A stretch of DNA of 44,211 nt from MGBC114079 sp964531385. GTDB lineage: Bacteria; Bacillota; Clostridia; Lachnospirales; CAG-274. The stretch spans positions 1-44,211 of the forward strand of contig CAZHGC010000019.1 in NCBI GenBank assembly GCA_964531385.1, in the 5' to 3' direction. The notes under the pieces are model-generated. The model was not told the DNA's origin, did not search any database, and saw only the letters and a program-made list of their open reading frames with translations. Below are positions 16,257 to 24,815 of the stretch, one piece after another. Positions within the stretch are counted from its first letter, which is position 1. Each line of letters opens with the position of its first letter. Made by a program: the position numbers and the translations under genes.

Positions 16257-17195
16257 TTAGCCTTGCATTGCTTTATTAACTTCCTCAGCAAAATTTTCTT
16301 CTTTCTTTTCAATACCTTCGCCTGTTTCAAAACGAACAAACGCTTTAACAGAAACAGAACCGCCAATTTCTTTAGCAACAGCTTCAACATACTGTTTAAC
16401 AGTTTCTTTGTTTTCAGCTTTAACATATTCCTGTTCAACAAGGCATTTTTCTTTCAATTCTTTGTTAAGACGACCTGCAATCATTTTTTCAATTACATTG
16501 TCAGGTTTTCCTGCATTTTTAGGGTCGTTCTTAGCTTGCTGAGTCAAAATTTCAGTTTCTTTCTGAATATAATCAGCAGGAACATCATTTTTATCAACAA
16601 ATTCAGGATTCATTGCAGCAATCTGCATTGCAATGTTTTTGCCGGCTTCAACCAAAGCATCAGCTTTAACATCAGTTGAGAACTGAAGTAAAACAGCAAC
16701 CTTTCCGCCTGCGTGCAAGTAAGAAACCAAGAAACCGTTTTCATCGTTAACAAACTTTTCAAAACGTCTGATGTTAAGGTTCTCACCAATAACAGCAATT
16801 TTCTGATTTAAAGCTTCTTTAACTGTGATGCTTTCGTCTTCAATCCATTTTTCTTCAAAAAGTTCGTCCATATTTTTTGCATCAGATTTAACAACCTGTT
16901 TTGCAACAGTATCAACAAATTTTTGGAATTCTGCATTTTTAGCAACAAAGTCTGTCTCGCTGTTAACTTCAACAACAACACCAACTTTATTATCGTCTGT
17001 TATATAAGCATAGCTCAAACCTTCCGCAGCAATACGACCTGCTTTTTTAGCAGCAGCGGCAAGACCTTTTTCTCTCAAAATCTCAACAGCTTTTTCAATA
17101 TTGCCGTCAGCTTCAACCAAAGCTTCTTTACAAGTGCTCATTCCAACACCTGTCATTTCTCTAAGTTCTTTAATCATAGCAGCAGTAACAGCCAT
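16257..17195 (-). CDS. tsf: Translation elongation factor Ts
   Basis: It exchanges GDP for GTP on EF-Tu. The N-terminal UBA-like segment (AAMIKELREMTGVGMSTCKEAL) and the core with TDFVAKN are clear; the length of 312 residues is usual for the longer form. The start is ATG 17195 with a GGAGG site. It follows rpsB, the near-universal order, but a terminator-like hairpin between the two could lower its transcription. Confidence 0.98.
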   Translation of the reverse strand: MAVTAAMIKELREMTGVGMSTCKEALVEADGNIEKAVEILREKGLAAAAKKAGRIAAEGLSYAYITDDNKVGVVVEVNSETDFVAKNAEFQKFVDTVAKQVVKSDAKNMDELFEEKWIEDESITVKEALNQKIAVIGENLNIRRFEKFVNDENGFLVSYLHAGGKVAVLLQFSTDVKADALVEAGKNIAMQIAAMNPEFVDKNDVPADYIQKETEILTQQAKNDPKNAGKPDNVIEKMIAGRLNKELKEKCLVEQEYVKAENKETVKQYVEAVAKEIGGSVSVKAFVRFETGEGIEKKEENFAEEVNKAMQG

Positions 17196-17228
17196 TTTCT
17201 ATACCTCCAAAATAAAATCAATATCGAT

Positions 17229-17269
17229 AAAAAGGCTTCAACCGTTAATAACAATTAAGGCTGAAGCCT
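17229..17269 (-). terminator. Internal terminator or attenuator between rpsB and tsf
   Basis: On the - strand AGGCTTCAGCC pairs with GGTTGAAGCCT (11 bp, one G-U), followed by TTTTT. In an 87-base gap inside a conserved operon it probably gives partial read-through, or tsf has extra control. Confidence 0.75.
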
Positions 17270-17282
17270 CCGTTTTCAAAAA

Positions 17283-18011
17283 TTATTCAGCAACAACTTC
17301 AGATTCGCTTTCTTCAGCAACTTCCATTTCGCCCTGTCTTGATTCAATAACAGCATCAGCAATTTTGCCTGCAATAAGTTTAACAGCACGAATTGCATCG
17401 TCATTACCCGGAATTACATAATCAATTTCTTCAGGGTCACAGTTTGTATCAACAATAGCAACAATAGGAATATTAAGATTGTGAGCTTCCTGAACAGCAA
17501 TTCTTTCTTTTCTTGGGTCAACAATGAACATAACATCAGGAATTCTTGTCATATTCTTAATACCGCCAATGTTTCTTTCAAGTTTTTCTTTTTCGTGCAT
17601 TAAATTAGCAACTTCTTTTTTAGGAAGTAAATCCATTGTTCCGTCTTCAACCATAGCTTCAAGGTCTTTAAGTCTCTGAATTCTTGTTTTAATTGTCTCA
17701 AAGTTTGTAAGCATACCGCCAAGCCATCTTTCGTTAATGTAGTACATACCACATCTCAAAGCTTCTTCTTTGATTGAATCCTGAGCCTGTTTTTTTGTTC
17801 CAACAAAAAGAATTTCGCCGCCATCTTTAATAATTTCAGAAACAGCTTCATAAGCTTCTTCAACTTTTTTAACAGTTTTCTGAAGGTCAATAATATAAAT
17901 ACCGTTTCTTTCAGCGAAGATGTATTCAGCCATTTTAGGGTTCCATCTTCTTGTTTGATGTCCGAAATGAACACCTGCTTCCAATAATTGTTTCATAGAA
18001 ATAACACTCAT
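17283..18011 (-). CDS. rpsB: Small ribosomal subunit protein S2
   Basis: A 30S head-region ribosomal protein needed for S1 binding. Family signatures are plain: LLEAGVHFGHQTRRWNPKM near the N-terminus and PIVAIVDTNCDPEEIDYVIPGNDDA later. At 242 residues it has normal length with a short acidic tail. ATG 18011 follows AGGAGGT. It has its own promoter at 18122-18150 and a leader with hairpins. Confidence 0.98.
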   Translation of the reverse strand: MSVISMKQLLEAGVHFGHQTRRWNPKMAEYIFAERNGIYIIDLQKTVKKVEEAYEAVSEIIKDGGEILFVGTKKQAQDSIKEEALRCGMYYINERWLGGMLTNFETIKTRIQRLKDLEAMVEDGTMDLLPKKEVANLMHEKEKLERNIGGIKNMTRIPDVMFIVDPRKERIAVQEAHNLNIPIVAIVDTNCDPEEIDYVIPGNDDAIRAVKLIAGKIADAVIESRQGEMEVAEESESEVVAE

Positions 18012-18023
18012 TTTAGTACCTCC

Positions 18024-18043
18024 TGTGGTTTAATTCCTCCACA
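18024..18043 (-). promoter_or_regulatory. Hairpin with a decoy ribosome binding site in the rpsB leader
   Basis: On the - strand TGTGG (18039-18043) pairs with CCACA (18024-18028) and the loop carries AGGA. The true site AGGAGGT (18018-18024) starts at the foot of this stem. A second small stem, CCGAA/TTCGG, lies at 18063-18075. Autoregulation by S2 is known in other bacteria; this stem is a candidate site. Confidence 0.4.
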
Positions 18044-18121
18044 AGCTTAAAGTTAAAATAACCGAAGATTTCGGCACCACTTAACATATTAACTTGTGTG
18101 TGTTTTTTTAGTCCGCTTAGC

Positions 18122-18150
18122 ATTATAACACAATACGCACCATTATGCAA
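18122..18150 (-). promoter_or_regulatory. rpsB promoter
   Basis: TTGCAT (18145-18150), exactly 17 bases, TATAAT (18122-18127) on the - strand; about 110 bases before rpsB. Confidence 0.8.
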
Positions 18151-18190
18151 GCATTTTTTTAATATTTTTTCAAAATTTCAAAAACAACTT

Positions 18191-18604
18191 TCATTTAACC
18201 GATTTTTTATATTTTTCATAACAAAATTCGATAATATCCTTTCGTTTAACAATCCCAATAAAAATTTCATTATCATCAACAACAGGAATAAAATTTTGCT
18301 CAAGAGACTTTTCAATCAAATCCTCAACGTTCGAATTTGCACTAACTGGCAAATTATCTCTCTTTCTTTTAATATTTTTAATTTGAATTTTTTCGCTAAG
18401 CATTAAATCAAACCGGTTTTTTTCTTTAATGTACCAAAGTATATCCCCTTCTGTTATCGTTCCGATATATTTCCCGTTTTCGTTTATAATCGGAACAGCC
18501 GAAAACTTATGTTGTTCCATTTTTTCAAGAACCTGCCTAACAGAAAAAGTATCATAAATAAAATCAACTTCGTGCTTTGGTGTAAGGAAAAATAAAATAT
18601 TCAT
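18191..18604 (-). CDS. Stand-alone CBS-pair protein
   Basis: A 137-residue protein made of two CBS repeats: FSVRQVLEKMEQHKFSAVPI...IGTITEGDIL and NSNVEDLIEKSLEQNFIPVV...IGIVKRKDII. Such Bateman modules bind adenine nucleotides; stand-alone ones in Firmicutes (DarB/CbpB type) can bind c-di-AMP. No effector domain is attached. ATG 18604 follows GGAGG, 34 bases after the cellulase stop, so it is probably the last gene of the phosphodiesterase-MgtC-cellulase unit. I see no strong terminator before the rpsB promoter. Confidence 0.88.
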   Translation of the reverse strand: MNILFFLTPKHEVDFIYDTFSVRQVLEKMEQHKFSAVPIINENGKYIGTITEGDILWYIKEKNRFDLMLSEKIQIKNIKRKRDNLPVSANSNVEDLIEKSLEQNFIPVVDDNEIFIGIVKRKDIIEFCYEKYKKSVK

Positions 18605-18638
18605 AAAATACCTCCAACAACCGAATAACAGTCAAAAA

Positions 18639-19712
18639 TCATTTAAAATTTTCAAACACAAATTTTCCCGATTGTGTCAAATTTTCAAAATTCCAGCTTT
18701 CGCTGTCAGAACCGCTCAAAACAGCAGCGGAAGATTCGTTCTTGTCGCAAAGCGACCAATTAACTCGGCTAATTTCTTTTTCATCAAAATAATCAAGCCA
18801 TTTTTTCGCCTCGTCAAAATAATTTCCATTGTTTCCGTCTGCCTGTGTCGTTCCCCATTCGCTAACAAAAACAGTTGCACCTTTTGCAAGAGCTTTTTCA
18901 ATTTTCGGTTTAAAATTTTCAAGCTTATGAGTTCCCGCATAAAAATGAAACGCATATGCAATGTTTGAAAAAGCAAGCATATCTTCTGCCGCCTCATCAA
19001 CATCTTGACTCCAAGTATTCGTTCCAACAATTATAAGTGAATTTGGCGAATTTTTTCTTATTTGCCCAATAACTTCCTCAGCATACGGCTTTATATCGTT
19101 TTTCCAACTAACATTGTGAGGCTCGTTGCAAATTTCAAAAATAACCGCAGGGTTATTTACATATTTTTTTGAAATTTCATCAAAAAATGCCAAAGCCTCC
19201 GCTTTGTGCTTTTGCGGGTTAAAATCATTTAAAATATGCCAATCCACAATAACATACATATCAAGTGAAATTACATTTTCAATAGCATCATATAAAATTT
19301 TTTTAGAATTTTGCTTTTCGTTTTCGCCCGTTGTATACCCGCCATATTCCTCGGTATACATTGCAACACGAAAAACGTTCGCCCCTTTCAATTTTGTTTG
19401 CTCAATGCTATGCTTGTTTGTAAATTGAGGAAACCAAACAATCCCATGACTGCTCATTCCTTTCAAAACAACATTCTTCCCATTCTTGTCAACAATTTTT
19501 CCGTTCATTGCCGTCAAAGCTCCATGAGCTGAAACGCCGTTTCCTCCGTTGCTCTCTTCGGTTTGATAAGAAGCTTCTTCGGTTGTTGCAAAATCGGTCG
19601 ACTGAATTTCAAATTTCGAAACAAAAGATTTTTTTTGAGGTGTACAACCCAAAAAAACGCCAAGCCCCAAAACAAGAACAGTAAAAATAACAAATAAAAA
19701 ATTTCGATTCAT
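18639..19712 (-). CDS. GH5 endoglucanase (cellulase) lipoprotein
   Basis: A glycoside hydrolase of family 5 that cuts beta-1,4-glucan. The first 23 residues are a lipoprotein signal with the lipobox GVFLGC (C23), so the enzyme should be tethered to the outer face of the membrane. A linker rich in T, E and S precedes the catalytic domain (about residue 65 onward). Catalytic residues: E197 in ICNEPHN (acid/base) and E285 in VFVSEWG (nucleophile); the GMSSHG start motif and VDWH are also present. The start is ATG 19712, preceded by GGTGA; an ATG at 19727 overlaps the mgtC-like stop and adds five residues before the signal peptide. A tethered enzyme suggests use on nearby or self-made glucan rather than bulk plant cellulose; that is inference. 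Confidence 0.92.
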   Translation of the reverse strand: MNRNFLFVIFTVLVLGLGVFLGCTPQKKSFVSKFEIQSTDFATTEEASYQTEESNGGNGVSAHGALTAMNGKIVDKNGKNVVLKGMSSHGIVWFPQFTNKHSIEQTKLKGANVFRVAMYTEEYGGYTTGENEKQNSKKILYDAIENVISLDMYVIVDWHILNDFNPQKHKAEALAFFDEISKKYVNNPAVIFEICNEPHNVSWKNDIKPYAEEVIGQIRKNSPNSLIIVGTNTWSQDVDEAAEDMLAFSNIAYAFHFYAGTHKLENFKPKIEKALAKGATVFVSEWGTTQADGNNGNYFDEAKKWLDYFDEKEISRVNWSLCDKNESSAAVLSGSDSESWNFENLTQSGKFVFENFK

Positions 19713-19723
19713 AAAATCACCAC

Positions 19724-20416
19724 TCATCTCATTTCTTCTGCATAACTAATGCTTTCAAGCAAGTTTATCTGCGAAATAACCTCGCTGTGCTCAACATATT
19801 TTTTCAAATTAATTTCAACATAAACGCCAATTTTATCTTTCGGCAAATCTTTGGTCTTTTTCTTTTCAACGGAATACAACGAAAAATCATTTTCGGAAAT
19901 ATATTTAATTAACTCAGTCATTCCCGTTTCTCTTTCAAGCTCAACATAAATTTGAATAAACTTATTATTTTTATCCATTTTTTCCTCAAACTTGTGCATA
20001 ATCGTAGTCGCAGTAATTATAATGAAAAATCCAAAAAATGCACCCAAAACAAATCCACCACCAACCGCAATTCCAACTGCAGCTGTTGCCCAAAGGCTTG
20101 CGGCAGTTGTAAGCCCCTTAACCTTTCTTCCGTTCAAAATAATCGTTCCCGCACCAAGAAACCCAACACCGCTAATAACCTGTGCAGCCATTCTTCCGGG
20201 GTCTCCTGTCATATGATAATGCAAAAACAAATATTCATTTGTAACCATAGCCAAAGCCGAGCCAACGCAAACAAGTGCAAAAGTTCTAAGTCCGGCAGAC
20301 CTTTTTCTTAAACGTCTTTCAAAGCCGATTATTCCGCCAAATAAAACCGCAAGCAAAAGTCTGATAAACACAGATAAAATATTAAATTCTTCCAAATATT
20401 CAATTACAGCAATCAT
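19724..20416 (-). CDS. MgtC/SapB family membrane protein
   Basis: An N-terminal MgtC domain with several membrane segments (FIRLLLAVLFGGIIGFERR, RTFALVCVGSALAM, QVISGVGFLGAGTI, TAASLWATAAVGIAVGGG) and a C-terminal cytoplasmic ACT-like part of about 80 residues. MgtC proteins act in magnesium or phosphate homeostasis; in Salmonella MgtC inhibits the ATP synthase and lowers cellulose production. ATG 20416 overlaps the stop of the phosphodiesterase gene by four bases, and its own stop lies within a few bases of the cellulase start, so translation of the three is coupled. Confidence 0.92.
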   Translation of the reverse strand: MIAVIEYLEEFNILSVFIRLLLAVLFGGIIGFERRLRKRSAGLRTFALVCVGSALAMVTNEYLFLHYHMTGDPGRMAAQVISGVGFLGAGTIILNGRKVKGLTTAASLWATAAVGIAVGGGFVLGAFFGFFIIITATTIMHKFEEKMDKNNKFIQIYVELERETGMTELIKYISENDFSLYSVEKKKTKDLPKDKIGVYVEINLKKYVEHSEVISQINLLESISYAEEMR

Positions 20417-23334
20417 ATCATACCCTCTGTGTCATCGTCTTTTTCAATAACACTTTTAACCTTGTCTCTAAATTCCGGTTCCGGCATAGGCTTTGCATAT
20501 AAAAATCCCTGTGCATAATAACAGCCAATACTTTTAAGAAATGTCGCTTGCTCAACCTTTTCAACGCCTTCGCAAATAACATTCATATCAAGGTCCTTTG
20601 CCATTTCAACAATCTTGCAAATAATTTTCTGTGCCTTTTCAGAATTTTCCGACTCATTAAGAAATTCCCTGTCAATTTTAACAACATCTATAGGCATAGA
20701 TTTCAGCATATTCAAAGAAGAAAATCCCGAGCCAAAGTCATCAACTGAAACCGCAAATCCAAGTTCCTTAATTTTATTAACCGTTTCAAGTGCACTATCC
20801 ATCTCCATAAATAAACTTTCGGTAAGTTCAAGTTCAATATATTTTGTCGGAACTTTGTATTTTCTGATAAGATTTTTAAGACGCTCTATATAATAAGGAT
20901 TGCTAAGATGAACCCTCGATTGATTAACTGAAATCGGTATAGGGTTTTTCCCGTTTGTAATCCATTCTTTAATAATTTTAAAAACTTCTTCAAGCACATA
21001 AAAATCAAGTTCAATTATAAAGCCTTCTTTTTCAAAAATAGGAATAAATTCTCCTGGGTTCATAAATCCCTTTTCTTTTGAAATCCAACGAACAAGAGCT
21101 TCCGCACCAATTATGTGTTCGTTCTTCATATCAACTTTCGGCTGATAATAAACAACAAACTCTCTTTCTTCAAGTGCAGTTTCCATACGCTCCTCAATTT
21201 CCTTATATCGAATAATTTTATCTTCCATTTTTTTGTCAAAGAACACAATTTTATCTTTTCTTGAGCTTCTTGCTTCTTTTCTTGCAATGTCTGCCATATC
21301 CAAAGCCTTGTCAATGCTAACATTCCCGTTTGTAATAATATAAACACCACATTGGAAATTAAGTTTAAGAGCAACTCCACCCTCTTCATAATATCTTATT
21401 TTCTCTCTAATGCTTTTAAAAAACTCGTTTTCTTTGTCGTTGTTATCAAAAGGTGCAAGCATAACGAAATTGTCAACATTAACTCTCGCAATAATGCTTC
21501 CGTAAGGCATTTCTTTTGTAACCATATCAGCAACATATTTCAAAACTCTGTCTCCGGCAAATCTTCCGTAATGTTCGTTTATAATTCTAAATTTTGAAAT
21601 ATCAAACGATATAAGAACATATTGTGTCTTTTTAAAATCATTCGACTCAACTTTCTTTTTCGCTTCAGAAATAAACCTGTTAACATTCCAAATACCGGTA
21701 ACTTTGTCAACATACGCCAAATTAAAAATATTTTGGTCATATTTTCTTTTCATTTTAAAAATACAAACAACAATTACAATTCCAATGACAAATATAACTA
21801 TAAGTGCAATAATGATAAACCAAGAATTTCGCTCAACAAACGTTTTAAGGCTTATATTTTCTGTTTTAAACAAAGTATGATTATTAACAATATATGTAAT
21901 TTCAGAACTGTCAATACTTTTAATTGCCTTATTTAAAATAGTCAAAAGTTCAATATCTTCATTATTTCCAACCGCAGTACATATAAAATGTTTAAACTCC
22001 GGATAAATAGAAGTTGAAATATTATAATAATTATTGTCTCTTATAATTTTTTCCGCAACATAAAGCGAAACAAAAGTAATATCAGCTTCTCCTTTGTCAA
22101 CAGCCTCAATACAGTCCTTTTCCGTATCATATTTGCACAACTGTGATTTATCAAATTTAGGCATCAAAAATTTTTCGTTAAAGAAATAATTATTAACATA
22201 TGCAACTTTAAAATCTTTTTCCTGTTTGCTTGCAGTATCCTTGTTTGTAACCGCGGTATATTGCATTTCAAGATACGGGTCCGTCATCTTAACGCCGTTT
22301 TTTTCCGCCCAGCTGTAATCATAAAAGAAATTACAAACAACGCTGACATCACCCTGCCTCAAGCTTTTAAAAACCTCTTTATAACTTGGCGATTTAATAA
22401 ATTCAAATTGAAATCCAGCCTTTGCTGCGGCTTTGTTCATAATATCGGCAACAATCCCCTCATATTGGTCACCATTAAAAGAAGATAACGGAGCTCTGTT
22501 GTTCGTTGCCATAGCTTTAATAACTTTGTGATTTTTAACAAATTCTTTTTCTTTTTCTGTCAAGAAAAATACGTTGTTGCTTGCATTTTCATAATACTTA
22601 TTATAAACTCTCGAAAAATATGCACTGTCATTGGTCCAAATTTGTTGCATAGCATTGTCCAATTGATCCATAATTTGAGAATTGTTTTTGTTAACTGCAA
22701 AATAATACGGTGTCGTATCAAATTCGAAAAGCACTTTGTCTTTTTTCGTTTTCTGAATACTCATAGTCAAAACAGCGTCAATTTCTCCGTTTCTCAACGC
22801 CGAAAACTTTTCAGAATAAGTTTTAAATTTAACAACTTGAGGAGCAAACCCCTTTTCTTTAGAAATTTCGTTTATAGAATTTTCCCAAAACGGCTCATCA
22901 ACAATACCAATTTTAATACCGTTATAATTTTCAAAATCATTCGGATTAATATTTTCGTTGCCTGCATTCGCAATAACTGCTTTATATCCCGAACCGGCAG
23001 TTATATTTGAAAATTTAACCTGTTCTTTTCTTTTTTCGGAATATATACAAGTATCAACAATATCAAGCTCGCCCTTTTCAAGCATATCAATGCACTGGCT
23101 TCTGTCGCATTTAACATATTCGTAAGTCCAACCCGTATACTTTGCAATTTCCTGAAAAACTTCATAGCTACAACCCGAACGCACACCAATTTCATCAACA
23201 TAAATAAACCCTTCCATATTGTAGTCAGGGACTCTTATAACCTTTCTATGTTCTTTTCCCGTTTCGGAAAAAACAAAATTAACTCCACAAAAACAAATCA
23301 CAAAACAAATCAACACAGAAATTATCTTTTTCAA
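20413..23334 (-). CDS. c-di-GMP phosphodiesterase with two periplasmic-binding sensor domains (SBP3-SBP3-GGDEF-EAL)
   Basis: A signal peptide or anchor (about residues 1-26), two tandem SBP_bac_3-type ligand-binding domains outside the cell, one membrane helix (WFIIIALIVIFVIGIVIVVCIF), then GGDEF and EAL domains inside. The GGDEF signature is degenerate (RVNVDNF), so cyclase activity is unlikely. The EAL domain keeps its key residues: GAEALVRW, SVNQSR, ELTES, VDDFGSGFSS, KIDREF and EGVE. The expected job is hydrolysis of c-di-GMP in response to an amino-acid-like or other small ligand. The start is TTG 23334 (MKKIISVLICF), because AGGAGG lies nine bases before it; a GTG at 23358 lies upstream of that site. 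It is first in a coupled unit with an MgtC-like protein, a cellulase and a CBS protein. Confidence 0.92.
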   Translation of the reverse strand: MKKIISVLICFVICFCGVNFVFSETGKEHRKVIRVPDYNMEGFIYVDEIGVRSGCSYEVFQEIAKYTGWTYEYVKCDRSQCIDMLEKGELDIVDTCIYSEKRKEQVKFSNITAGSGYKAVIANAGNENINPNDFENYNGIKIGIVDEPFWENSINEISKEKGFAPQVVKFKTYSEKFSALRNGEIDAVLTMSIQKTKKDKVLFEFDTTPYYFAVNKNNSQIMDQLDNAMQQIWTNDSAYFSRVYNKYYENASNNVFFLTEKEKEFVKNHKVIKAMATNNRAPLSSFNGDQYEGIVADIMNKAAAKAGFQFEFIKSPSYKEVFKSLRQGDVSVVCNFFYDYSWAEKNGVKMTDPYLEMQYTAVTNKDTASKQEKDFKVAYVNNYFFNEKFLMPKFDKSQLCKYDTEKDCIEAVDKGEADITFVSLYVAEKIIRDNNYYNISTSIYPEFKHFICTAVGNNEDIELLTILNKAIKSIDSSEITYIVNNHTLFKTENISLKTFVERNSWFIIIALIVIFVIGIVIVVCIFKMKRKYDQNIFNLAYVDKVTGIWNVNRFISEAKKKVESNDFKKTQYVLISFDISKFRIINEHYGRFAGDRVLKYVADMVTKEMPYGSIIARVNVDNFVMLAPFDNNDKENEFFKSIREKIRYYEEGGVALKLNFQCGVYIITNGNVSIDKALDMADIARKEARSSRKDKIVFFDKKMEDKIIRYKEIEERMETALEEREFVVYYQPKVDMKNEHIIGAEALVRWISKEKGFMNPGEFIPIFEKEGFIIELDFYVLEEVFKIIKEWITNGKNPIPISVNQSRVHLSNPYYIERLKNLIRKYKVPTKYIELELTESLFMEMDSALETVNKIKELGFAVSVDDFGSGFSSLNMLKSMPIDVVKIDREFLNESENSEKAQKIICKIVEMAKDLDMNVICEGVEKVEQATFLKSIGCYYAQGFLYAKPMPEPEFRDKVKSVIEKDDDTEGMI

Positions 23335-23376
23335 TAAAAATCCCCTCCTCAGTTTCACTTTTTTAAAGATACTTTA

Positions 23377-23405
23377 ATTATAATAATTATTTAAAAAAAT
23401 TGCAA
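23377..23405 (-). promoter_or_regulatory. Predicted promoter of the phosphodiesterase-cellulase unit
   Basis: TTGCAA (23400-23405), 17 bases, TATAAT (23377-23382) on the - strand. The rest of the gap up to the terminator at 23566 holds nothing I can name. Confidence 0.65.
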
Positions 23406-23565
23406 TAGTTATAAATGTTATAATGCAACTAAATTCACAACTTTTTTTAATGGTCAATTTTCGACAATTTGAACCAAAGTTTAACATGTTTTTCATAAAT
23501 ATTAAACAATACGAAAAAAATAGCAAATTTATTTTTTTGTAAACCATTTTTTTGTAAAATATAAT

Positions 23566-23610
23566 AAAAAAAGCTAACGCAAATCACAAAAAATATCGAT
23601 TTGCATTAGC
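23566..23610 (-). terminator. Terminator after the antiporter gene
   Basis: A 13-bp stem GCTAATGCAAATC/GATTTGCGTTAGC (one G-U pair on the - strand) followed by a T-run. Confidence 0.92.
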
Positions 23611-23619
23611 AAAAAATAA

Positions 23620-24798
23620 TTAAGATTTTTTAGAAGCCACCAATTTAAGCATAATAGGTGTTATAAGCGTAGTAACAATAACAACAAGGATTACGGCAGG
23701 GAAAATATTATTGTCCAAAAGACCAATTTCAACACCCTTTTGTGCAACAATAAGAGCAACCTCACCTCTTGAAACCATACCAATTCCAATTCCTATAGCA
23801 TCGCTGTTTGAAAATTTGCAAAGCTTCGCTCCAATTCCACAGCCAATAATTTTTGTAACAATTGCAACAACAAGCAAAACAACCGCAAAAATAACAATAT
23901 CTGATGAAAGTTTATTAAGGTCTGTATCAAAACCTATACTTGCAAAAAATATCGGAGAAAATATCATATATGAAATAATATTCGTCTTTTTTGCAACATA
24001 ATCTCTAATTCCGAGATTACAAATAATAATACCCGCAAAATATGCTCCCGTAATATCGGCAATACCAAAATAAGCTTCCGAAACATAGGCAAGGATAAGA
24101 CAAATCGCAATACTGTAAATGGCAATTCTTCGTTGATTATTATTTTTGTCAATAATATTTGCAAAAATATGAACAACAAAAGCAATAACAGCAAGCAAAA
24201 CAAAGTAAAGTAAAATTTTAAGAACAATATCAAAAATTTCAACATTAGGCGTTTTAAAGCTTGTTATAACAGTAAGAACAATAATGCCCATAATATCATC
24301 AATAACAGCTGCTCCCAAAATGGCAGTACCCATTTTTCCTTTAAGTCTTCCCATTTCCCTAAGGGTTTCAACCGTAATACTAACCGATGTAGCCGTCAAA
24401 ACAACACCAACGAAAACAGCTTTTAAAATTTCGTTAAAATCTCCTCCGCCTGTTCCAAAAAATCCGGCATAAGTCAAATACCCGCCGATAAGCGGAACAA
24501 TAACTCCAATCAAAGCAATGACAAATGATGCAGTTCCCGTCTTTTTAAGCTCTTCAATATCTGTATCAAGACCTGCTGTAAACATAAGAAAAATAACACC
24601 GAGCTTGGACATAACACGTAAAAATTCAGAACCTGAAGTTCCTCCAATAACGTTAAGCAAAGACGGCCCAAGAACAAGACCGGCAATCAAAGTTCCAACA
24701 ACCTGTGGCATATGTATTTTCCTTGAAAAAAGCCCAAGAACTTTAGTAGAAAGTAGAATTAAAGCAATAATCCATAAAAAATCATAAGATGACTCCAT
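23620..24798 (-). CDS. CPA2-family cation/proton antiporter (KefB/NapA-like)
   Basis: 392 residues, almost all membrane segments (about 12), with the CPA2 pattern: PQVVGTLIAGLVLGPSLL, FTAGLDTDIEELKK, TATSVSITVETLREMGRL, AVIDDIMGIIVL (the paired aspartates of the ion site) and GMVSRGEVALIV. No TrkA-N or USP domain is attached, so it is the short form. It should exchange Na+ or K+ for protons across the cell membrane. ATG 24798 follows GGAGG and lies 17 bases after the CLC stop, so the two are co-transcribed. CPA2 antiporters are among the genes found with fluoride riboswitches in other bacteria. Confidence 0.92.
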   Translation of the reverse strand: MESSYDFLWIIALILLSTKVLGLFSRKIHMPQVVGTLIAGLVLGPSLLNVIGGTSGSEFLRVMSKLGVIFLMFTAGLDTDIEELKKTGTASFVIALIGVIVPLIGGYLTYAGFFGTGGGDFNEILKAVFVGVVLTATSVSITVETLREMGRLKGKMGTAILGAAVIDDIMGIIVLTVITSFKTPNVEIFDIVLKILLYFVLLAVIAFVVHIFANIIDKNNNQRRIAIYSIAICLILAYVSEAYFGIADITGAYFAGIIICNLGIRDYVAKKTNIISYMIFSPIFFASIGFDTDLNKLSSDIVIFAVVLLVVAIVTKIIGCGIGAKLCKFSNSDAIGIGIGMVSRGEVALIVAQKGVEIGLLDNNIFPAVILVVIVTTLITPIMLKLVASKKS

Positions 24799-24815
24799 AA
24801 ATATTTTTTCCTCCT

